A stretch of 64,000 nt of DNA from Macrolepiota albuminosa. Taxonomy: Eukaryota > Basidiomycota > Agaricomycetes > Agaricales > Agaricaceae. Under the pieces are notes generated by a model. The model was not told the origin of the DNA. It saw only the letters and a program-made list of their open reading frames with translations, and searched no databases. Location: assembly GCA_027475525.1 (NCBI GenBank), contig JAMWFC010000055.1, positions 1,654,212-1,718,211 of the forward strand, in the 5' to 3' direction. The translations under genes and the position numbers were made by a program. This document shows, one piece after another, positions 56,880-64,000 of the stretch. How positions within the stretch are numbered: position 1 is the first letter of the stretch; every line of letters starts with the position of its first letter.

Positions 56880-57424
56880 CTCAAAAATAACATTCTGAGA
56901 TTAGAAAATGCACCACCACCACCCCCATCATGCACATCAACCCTGCCATCATGCATACTCCCCAGCCAGCCCTCACATTGCAGACCCCAGAACCACCTGC
57001 CATCATGGCCATCACTCCCACAATTTACACTCAGATTACACTGATCACCCTGGCCACTACACATCATGCATCATGTGGCCACTTCCATGCCAATTGATTA
57101 TGTGTTTTGCAAGCACAATCTCTCAGTATATACTTGTTTCCTTGTTCTACTGCCACTTATAAAGTCCCAGGAGTCATTATAGACATCCTGAGATCCCCTT
57201 AGACCACTAGAGTAGATATTTGTAGTACTTATAGTTGTAGTCATTATCTTGTATTCCCTTAGTCTTGATATTACTGAATTATTGTTTGCATGCCCTCTGA
57301 TTTGACTGGTACACATTGACTGGCATGCATACTCTGAAACTAGTACACACTTTGCAACTCTAAGATTATTAGCTCTGGTCTTATCTTAGAACCTCCAGTT
57401 CTTAATTCAATTTCACCTCCTTTC
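56880..57424 (+). mobile_element. Decayed LTR of the chromovirus family, opposite orientation
   Basis: Read reversed, it matches 28960-29400: CATGCCAATTGAT, TTGATATTACTGAATTATTG, TGACTGGTACACATTGACTG, GGTCTTATCTTAGAACCTCC. CpGs of the intact LTRs are nearly all TpG or CpA. It is cut at 57425 by LTR D copy 3. The His-rich ORF over 56908-57162 is a shadow. Confidence 0.65.
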
Positions 57425-57912
57425 TGTCAGGGGACTCCTCATTTCTTCTTTCTTTCACTCCTTATCTCTTCACTCTCCTTTCATTCATTCTCTTATCTCC
57501 TCTGACATTATCTCATTTTACTGTTTTTATTCTTTCAACACTATCTGTTAGTACTATTCTCAGCTCTTGAGGTGCTCTGGTTCTTTAGCTACCATTCAGA
57601 TAAGTCAGCACTGCTTCCAGACTGCTTATATAAGCCAGAGTTTGCCAGAGTTTGCCTCTTATTTGTGCAATTGTTTGTGTAGGCAATTTTCGAGTTTTTA
57701 AGGTTTTGTTGTACTGTACAGTTGTTTCCCATGCTTTAGAGGCCCCAGAAGCATCCAACCTGGCATAGGAAATCCCTAGACTTGTTCTCTTTAGATCTTC
57801 CTCTGCCAGGTGAGTAGTTATCATAATATTGTCAGTATATATTCTAATACACTTTGGATCTCCCTCTGCCAGCTGTGTGACTGAGCCACAGCCTCCAGAG
57901 GTCACCCTTACA
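57425..57912 (+). mobile_element. Solo LTR (subfamily D) copy 3, 488 bp
   Basis: It begins TGTCAGGGGACTCC and ends CACCCTTACA, flanked by CTTTC at 57420-57424 and 57913-57917. The 5-bp duplication and TGT...ACA ends define an LTR family distinct from the 4-bp TGAT...ATCA clade. It has no internal region. A TATATAAGCC near 57628 may be its TATA box. Confidence 0.85.
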
Positions 57913-57945
57913 CTTTCTATTCTCTAGTTTTTTTTTTGATCTTGG

Positions 57946-58192
57946 TGATAGGACCTCATACAGGATCAGCACATTAATGGCAGGCCACAGCAGCACAGCA
58001 CTAGCTCAGAATACTTTAGTATGTGTAATCTGATCAATTTTAGCGATATTTAATGGCTGCACATGGCAAAAAGCAGAGCTGATCAATAATAGCACCAATT
58101 GCAGACAGAATAACAACTAACAGATAGCATCAGTCATTAACAACAGTGCTTAGTAATAGAATTGATGATCTATCATAAATGATGGACAGCTT
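57946..58192 (+). mobile_element. Truncated C-type LTR
   Basis: It starts TGATAGGACCTC after TTGG and follows 13588-13845 base for base, with CpG decay, through GATGATCTATCA and GGACAGCTTGG. It stops abruptly near 58192, where unique sequence begins. Confidence 0.7.
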
Positions 58193-58449
58193 GGTGGAGG
58201 AATCGTTCGATTGGTATTATTCGATTCAGGCACATCTGCCTAAAAGGAGACATACGGCTGATGTCATCTTATCTACTTGTTTCATGCGGCTAATCTCATC
58301 TTATCTACCGGTTTGGCCGGTCGACTCTGCGGCATGCCCGTATTTTCATAATTTTTGTTATCTTGTATATTGTTTACTCTTAATTTCTCTCACTTTGATG
58401 TCACGCTCTTGGCACTTGTGATTTTTTCTTTATTCTACCTTTCTACCTC

Positions 58450-58848
58450 ATGATTACAACGCCGCCTCCGACGTCGCCTCCACTTCTGATGTCAGCCTCT
58501 GCCAATGTTCGAGTCCTTTATACCAGTCTCCCAAGCTTAACTGCCGAAGAAAGGTTTGCTTCAGAGATTTCGACCATTGTCCATTTTGACCATTGTTTTT
58601 CAGAGGAGGCCTACAAAATGTTGACCGGCATTTGTATGCATGTAGAGTATTACTGGTACTGTCCTATACTACATACTCAACACAATGCTTGAAGCTTGAT
58701 ACCTTTTTATAGCCGTGAATTTCAGGCTGACAAGTTCGCCGTTTCTTTCAAATCAACTGTCGCATCATTTTTTTTTTCATATCGGCTCATGACGGAGTTA
58801 ATTTCTTTGGATGACGATACAGGACACTGGGATATGGGTTATATAAAG
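58450..58848 (+). CDS. Two possible exons upstream of the GRF-like gene
   Basis: 58450-58641 and 58726-58848 are open, join in phase across a GT-AG intron (donor GTAGAG, acceptor TTTCAG), and end at a strong donor GTGAGT. The peptide has AEERFASEISTIVHF and LMTELISLDDDTGHWDMGYI. They may be the 5' exons of the gene at 58902 (a join to an acceptor at 58947 would need the weaker donor GTTATA), or a separate truncated gene. The family is not recognised. Confidence 0.4.
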
Positions 58849-58901
58849 GTGAGTTCAGACTTGATCACTGTTATCCTGGTTATTCACTGAGCCTCTGTAA
58901 A

Positions 58902-60078
58902 ATGTCTTCTTCTCCACACCTTCACTTTTATGCAACTCCATCTCCAGCTCATCTTTGTTCTGATCAATATTCTCCAATTTTTGCTGGCTTTCCTGCATAT
59001 ACCGAATCGGATCCTTTTGGATTTCTTCCTTATAATCGACGCATTCGCCGGACCACCCAGTGTATTCTTCATTGGGACAATAAGGAGCGTAAACTGGTTC
59101 CTTTTCTCTGATATGTTTTTTATGCTATTTATTTGTTATTGCTCAAATATCTAACTTATTTTATAGGCCAGTCATTGGTGATCGTCATGCCAATATTGAT
59201 GAATGGTCTGATTTGCGCAAGACCAGTCAATTTCGTGGGCCTAGCTGTCTTTGCGCTTCGAAGAATCTTGATCCAGATTCATATACGGAGGCAGCTGTTT
59301 TTATGGTTACTCGTGGTAATCTTGGAGGGCAGTATGTTGCAGCATGTGCAAATAGTCAATGCAAATACTGGAGTACGTTCCGAAATTGAATGTCTTTAAA
59401 TATAAGCTGACATTATTCTCAGTTTTTCTTGAACGATTTTTTGGAAAACGTGGCCTTCCTATAAAAGCTTATCCACTTTGTTGTAAATTCTATTTTTTAA
59501 TTGTCTGAGTTTTTTTAATCATTGCTTAGTGCCTGGAGAAGATGTACCACTACCTGTTGAACAACCATCGGATAGCAATGATTCTGATTCTTATGCAATT
59601 ATTCCAGCATTAGCACGTATGTTTTTGTTTAATTTTTTTTTTGTATTATTGCTAATTACTAATACAAACTAGGTCGCACTTCTTTTTCAACACCATCCCA
59701 CTACCGCCACGTTGCATCAAGCATAACTCCAGAGTCTTCTCAGCGCTCTGTAAAGAGGCAGCATAATGCAGGAGCAGGTAAAGTTATCTTTTCTAACATG
59801 TTTAAAATTTAATTGATATATTATTAGATATTAATATTTTTAGCATTTCGGCTATTGATCCACCTATGCAGCCACGCCCCCAGACGCCATTTGACTTATT
59901 AATGGCTCTTGATAGTACTGTTTCTCCTGGACTTACACCAGCTGAATTTAAGAAGCTTTTTGTACGCTGTATAGCTTGCAACATTATTATGACACGTCGT
60001 GTTTTAGAGAATCATGTTTGTCTTGCTAGTTCTACTATGGTAAATTCTGAAAACATTATTGATCTTACTTTAGAATAA
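58902..60078 (+). CDS. GRF-like zinc-finger protein, 295 aa, six exons
   Basis: Exons 58902-59088, 59172-59372, 59423-59479, 59530-59616, 59673-59777 and 59828-60078 join in phase to 296 codons including the stop. Introns 2-5 are 50-56 nt with clean GT-AG ends; intron 1 is 83 nt and less certain. Exon 2 encodes CLC...TRGNLGGQYVAAC...QCKYW, the layout of GRF zinc fingers (CxC, then GN-GG-Y, then C...C-aromatic-W), which bind single-stranded nucleic acid. The last exon has CIACNIIMTRR, then NHVC, a possible second CCHC finger, and ends IIDLTLE, like a SUMO-interacting motif. The start could be further upstream. It is convergent with the gene at 60319. GRF assignment is by eye and the cellular role is unknown. 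Confidence 0.65.
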
Positions 60079-60318
60079 CTTTTCATAGCCAAATGTTGTT
60101 TTTTCCTTGTGTTAATATACATTTGAATGATATTTAAAATTGATTCAATACTTGGTTATATCAAATGATTGTAATGATATTAATTTTTAATTGGTGAAGG
60201 ATGCTTGCACTTTAGCTTTCACAACAGGTGTGTCTTTGATTTTTGTACATATAGCTATTGAGAAAGTAGCTTTACAAATACTATTTGCTATAACAAGTTA
60301 TATTTAAAGCATTGATTA

Positions 60319-60991
60319 CTAAATAGATTTCTGACTTTGACTAAGATGATCTGTAATATTAGCTGTTGGAAGAAGAATGCCAACTTTACCAGATCCAGAC
60401 CCTACATTTCCCAAACTCTGAGACAGTGCTTTTTCATAAATTTTATCTGCTTTTTCAACATTTCTTTTTGCTTGCTCTTCTGCAATTGTTCCTGATGGTT
60501 GATTTGCAAGCTTTTGAAGTGAATTCATCTTGGACTCCAATGCAAGCTTAAGATGCTTATTGTACTGCATAATTGTTTCATCTTCATGCTGTAAATTTTG
60601 ATGATGAACAGCCGCTAATTATTTAAATTAAGTAATAAGTAGTAAATTGATTTAAAATATTGCACTTTACCTTTTCGTTTGAGACTTCGAATAGTACTTT
60701 CCATAATAGTAATAAGTAGTAAATTGATTTAAAATATTGCACTTTACCTTTTCGTTTGAGACTTCGAATAGTACTTTCCATAATAGTATTTTGCTTATAT
60801 GCTTGTTGGATTCCTACACTCTCCCAAATCTAATATGATATTTTATAAATAAGATGCAATGTAGTAATATCATACTATACCTCATGTGTTTTTTGCTGGA
60901 GTAGATCAAAATGCTGTCCTTTTTTGATGCCACCAACAAGTGTACATGCAATGCCTTCTTGATTCACATCGGAATGAAGAGATTCAATTAT
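60319..60991 (-). CDS. 3' part of an unknown gene, cut by a chromovirus
   Basis: Three minus-strand exon parts (60991-60881, 60829-60748, 60614-60319) join in phase through GT-AG introns. The product is hydrophilic, with ESLHSDVNQEG, KKGQHFDLLQQKTHEIW, and a Lys/Glu/Gln-rich helical stretch (EEQAKRNVEKADKIYEKAL) likely to be a coiled coil. It ends in a stop at 60319. Upstream it is interrupted at 60992 by an LTR, so the remaining 5' exons should lie beyond the element, outside the window. Intron 60615-60747 includes a 77-bp duplication of the exon end and donor; without it the intron is 56 nt. Only two gene copies would tell whether it is still functional. Confidence 0.6.
60631..60784. repeat. 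77-bp tandem duplication spanning an exon end and splice donor
   Basis: AGTAATAAGTAGTAAATTG starts at 60631 and 60708. Unlike the other 77-bp duplications it lies in apparently single-copy gene sequence. If real, the gene would carry two splice donors; if an assembly error, the intron is normal. Confidence 0.85.
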
Positions 60992-61783
60992 TGTCAGGTT
61001 CCGCTGAGTCGGGGGCCTTCTGGGAAAGCAACGCCCTTATGATGCGGACTTGACCTACGAATACTCGGGTGTCTGGAACTCCGAGGCTAGGGCTCCGGGG
61101 TTCAAGACGGGGACAGGGGTAATCCCGGGATAGGGGACTAGAGTCCGGAGGTTTTGGGTTGGAGGTAACTGGGGTTAGAGGGGGTCGAGTCGTGAACCGG
61201 AGGTTCTAAGACGAGACCAAGTTAGTAACTTAAGAGTCGCGAAGTGCGTACCAAAGCTTAGAGCACGCGAATACTAAGGCGTGCCAGTCGAAGCGTACCA
61301 AACAAGGTGTACCAGTCAAGCAAGGGGCACGCAATATCCAAAGTAACAGTTATGCAATATCAAGACTGGCGAATACAGTGGGAAGCTATGCTATAAGTAC
61401 TACGGGAACGTGTCTCGGGGTTCCGGGGTGTCTAGGATGAGTTCCGGGGGCCATTGAGTAGCGGGCAGGGACTGTATACCGGGATCGCGCGTGTGGGGAC
61501 GCGCGATCAATTGGCGTGGAGGGAGTTGTGATGCGTGGTGCGTGATGCGTGATGGCCGTGCCGCGAGATCTGATCGTTGATGGCGGTTGGTCCCGGGGTC
61601 CATGATGCAAGGGTCCCGGGGGGCTGGCTGATGGTGATCGTTGACGGATGATGGCGGCCGTTGATGCGTGTGATGGCGGTGCCGGTAGTAGTGATGGCGG
61701 GGCGCGTTCTGCGGAGTCGGGGGGAGGGTTAGCGGGTGGGGTTCTGGGGGTGTCTCGGGGTGGATCCGGAGGGGGTTGTGACA
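60992..61783 (-). repeat. 3' LTR of chromovirus copy 2
   Basis: TGTCAGGTTCCGCTGAGTCG to TTGTGACA on the plus strand. It is related to 28764-29509 with numerous differences and small length changes, so the two copies are distinct subfamily members, not duplicates. Confidence 0.9.
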
Positions 61784-61910
61784 TCACCCCCCCCTTAGCG
61801 CCGAGACCCTCCGAGGCGCGCGTAGACGGTGGCACGGGCCGGGTTCCGGGCGTGGGATCCGTCACATGTCCTGACATGTATCAAAAAAAATTTTCCCATC
61901 AAACTCAACC

Positions 61911-63655
61911 ATGTCGCGCACCCCGACGCATTCTCCGACGCCCCCGCCCACCAACGAAGTCGCGCCTTTGGTCGTATGGGAGGCCCGGGACGCCCGGTAT
62001 CGGCGCCACCTGGATCAGGAGCGTGTCGCGGCGCTGTTTCAGCAACGTAGGTGCATTCGCGTGTTTTTTGCTTGGCCCGATCAACCTCCCTTTTTTAGAA
62101 CAACAAAACGCACCTGCCCCGGAGGCGGGACCCAGTCGCCTGCCGGAGGCTGCCCCGGAGGCACCGGTCAGTCCCCTGCCGTCGGTTCCCATGGTAGCCC
62201 CTCAGGCGGGTTCCAGTCGCCTCCCCCCTCCTCGCCCGAGATTGCCTGCCCCTCGTTTCCGCTGCTCCCGGATGGCGATAGGGACCGTGGCAGAGGTCCC
62301 GGAGGGACAACATGTCACGTGGGCAGATGCCACGCAGGAGCTGTTCGAGGAGGCCCTGGAGAGGCCCCGGGGACTGCCCACTCACGCTTGGTGCGTGAAT
62401 AACGGTCCGGTGAGTTGCGCCCTTACCTAGGTTCCCCATTGCTGATTTCGGTGCAGTGCCTGCACTGCGCCCGCCGGAGGGTGCTCTGCACCTTCGAAGT
62501 CCCGAGCCCCTCGTCCCGCCGGGACACGGCCGTGTGCGAGGCTTGCCGCCTCAATCACGAGCGCTGTTCCATGTCGGCACTGTGGAGGGCGCGGTCTGTC
62601 GCCCGGGAGCAGGGATGGCCGCTGGGGGGAGTCACCTGGAGGATGGGGGTTGAGGAGCGCGATTGGGTGGCAGGGGAGGCGGTGGAGCCGGTGGGGGAGG
62701 GGCCAGCAGCGCCCGCGGAGGTGTCCAGTGGGGGGTCGCCCGGATGGGGGGCCGGGGCCAGCCCGTGGTGTTGATCACGCGCCGGGCCCCTCGGTCCGTC
62801 GCCTGGGGGCAGGGGGGGTACCTGGACAAGGGGAAGCGGCGGGCGTCGCCCAGTCCCTCCCCGGGACCTCCCAAGAGGACGCGATTGTTCCTGGAGACCC
62901 CCTCCCCGATCCGGTCGTCCAGTCCCTCCCCGGGACCTTCTTCTAGGGGGAGACGCCTATTCATGGGGACCCCTTCCCCGGTATCTCCCCCGCGCTTATC
63001 CCCGGCGGTGTTTTCCCCCTTGTCTGGGGGCCTACTAGCGGGCGAAGTCGGGACCCTGCAGGGACAGGTCGGGCGGGAGGAGGAGGGCCTCGAGGAGGGG
63101 GTGGGGGAGGAGGCAGCGGTCGGGAGGAGTCCGGAGGTGGATCGGGAGGCCAGAGTTGCCCAGGGAGAGGTGGAGGCCGGGCTGGGGGCGTCGCAGGCGA
63201 GGCTGGAGCAGGGAGTAGGGATCCCGGAGAGGATCTCCTCGGGGCAGGAGTTGGTGGAGGGGCTGCGCCGCGATGTGGTGATCGTGCGCATGGCCTCATT
63301 GAGTGAGTCTCCCGTCGCCTACTTGCTATTTCTGCTAACGTCTCCAGGCTGGGCCCAGGAGCACCGCTCGCTCCTGGACGGGGTCGCCACGGCACTTGCC
63401 GCGTTGCAGGGGGGGAAACGCCCGGGGGTGGAGTGCGGGCTCGACCTCCTGGGGCGGTTGGTGAGTGCCCACCGGCGAAGGAATGTGCCTGCCCCGGGAT
63501 CTTGGTTCGAGCGTGTACTGGACGAGGGTGAGCCCCTCCCGTCCTGGGATGCGCTGGCCGAGGAAGTGCGGCGGGAGGAGGGTCCAGGGGGAATGGGGGA
63601 AGACTTCCGGGGTTGGCCGAGGGGGGGAGGGGACGATTCGGGGCCTCAGCTCTAG
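61911..63655 (+). CDS. Antisense accessory protein of the chromovirus, 519 aa, Zn2Cys6-like
   Basis: Exons 61911-62046, 62099-62409, 62457-62720, 62762-63302 and 63348-63655 total 1560 nt, exactly 520 codons with the stop. The four introns are 41-52 nt, GT-AG; three are also seen at the same places in copy 1. Residues 150-186 hold CX2CX6CX15CX2CX6C, the topology of fungal Zn2Cys6 DNA-binding clusters but with a longer middle loop. Basic clusters KGKRR and PPKRTR (about 260-278) resemble a bipartite nuclear signal. A Glu/Leu-rich stretch (about 335-420) may be a coiled coil, and the end has RRRNVPAPGSWFERVLDEGE. It is transcribed against pol, starting 128 bp from the LTR, so the introns are not spliced from genomic RNA and survive retrotransposition. 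A regulator of the element or of host silencing is a guess. Confidence 0.8.
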
Positions 63656-63921
63656 GGGCCCCCCGTTTTTCTTGTCGTTTGCTCGTTCTCGTGACCCGTA
63701 GCTGTAACAATATGTAGTTCTAGAAAAATGTACATATTCGACCGTCGTATTTCTAATGATGTAAGTAAAGTAGCGGAAAAACGAAAAAGAGTACCTGGCC
63801 CAGAATCCGGGGGGGGCTACTGTGGAAAGGTACTAAAGGAGAGTAAAATCGAGAAAGGAAAAACAGAAAGTATACGCGGGAGTTGAATCCCTGCTGAGTC
63901 CAGAGGCGGGGGTTACACCCT

Positions 63922-64000
63922 TTACTGCCGTCTGTGAGTCCTGCGCCCGGGGGGGTCGTCTCCCGGGTGCCGTTGCTGGAAGTCCCGGAGTTTGTCGAGG
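63922..64000 (-). CDS. Integrase/chromodomain C-terminal end, chromovirus copy 2 (partial)
   Basis: The minus-strand frame ends PPGRRTHRRQ with TAA at 63922-63924, aligned with [10 protein letters not shown] and TAG at 31666 in copy 1. The rest of pol runs past the window edge. Its reading state is unknown. Confidence 0.75.
   Translation of the reverse strand, partial: LDKLRDFQQRHPGDDPPGRRTHRRQ

Larger units (their letters stand above)
60992..64000 (-). mobile_element. Chromovirus copy 2, right part beyond the window
   Basis: It starts with an LTR (60992-61783), then the purine tract, the antisense accessory gene, and the pol end at 63922, exactly as in 28764-31700. Base composition is more GC- and CpG-rich than copy 1, which fits a younger insertion. 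ATTAT (60987-60991) should be the left target duplication; its partner is outside. Confidence 0.9.

Noticed and set aside
56908..57162. His-rich 84-aa ORF
   Set aside because: It overlaps a decayed, reversed chromovirus LTR whose GTGATGCG-type repeats become CAC/CAT codons.

Overview
The window looks like a repeat-rich stretch of a filamentous Basidiomycota genome, probably Agaricomycetes. The evidence is introns of about 40-75 nt with GT-AG ends, a velvet-domain regulator, a large RhoGAP, chromodomain Ty3 elements, and widespread CpG loss in old repeats. No rRNA, tRNA or CRISPR was seen. I had no database access, so family names rest on motifs recognised by eye.

Layout. 1-2100 is AT-rich, with a decayed 64-bp minisatellite. 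2600-6430 holds two relics of one unknown minus-strand gene. The larger has about 920 codons in one frame, broken only by stop codons. About 6600-18800 is an old minus-strand Ty3 relic cut by four later insertions: a gag-only LTR element (7117-12037), a solo LTR (13245-15274) that contains another solo LTR (13588-14541), and a short DNA transposon (16786-17978). A plus-strand Ty3 remnant follows (18896-19640). About 20400-24800 is lower in repeats and carries an intact five-exon velvet gene (22963-24119, minus). 24800-26800 is diverged tandem and inverted repeats.

27271-40810 is a three-level nest. A dead Tc1 transposon with TA target duplications contains an 11.8-kb Ty3 chromovirus (28764-40615, minus, target duplication CCAAT). 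That chromovirus contains a reversed solo LTR (36456-37517, target duplication TCGG). About 40800-45900 is more LTR and Tc1 debris. 48205-52760 is an intact five-exon RhoGAP gene (1449 aa). 55140-58190 holds Ty1/copia, Ty3-LTR and small-LTR relics. 58450-60991 holds a convergent pair of genes, one with a GRF-like zinc finger. The second is cut by another copy of the chromovirus (60992 to the window end).

Most notable points. (1) The chromovirus carries, between pol and its 3' LTR, an antisense five-exon gene for a Zn2Cys6-like, NLS-bearing protein. The copy at 61911-63655 reads cleanly to 519 aa, and the copy at 29637-31350 is broken. (2) A gag-only LTR element shares a repeated TTAGCGC/TTGCC vocabulary between its LTRs and its coding DNA. 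(3) Target duplications of this LTR clade are 4 bp and centred on CG or its decay products. (4) Seven tandem duplications offset by exactly 77 bp occur in unrelated sequence and look like assembler (k=77) artefacts. They should be removed before LTR lengths or gene structures are compared.
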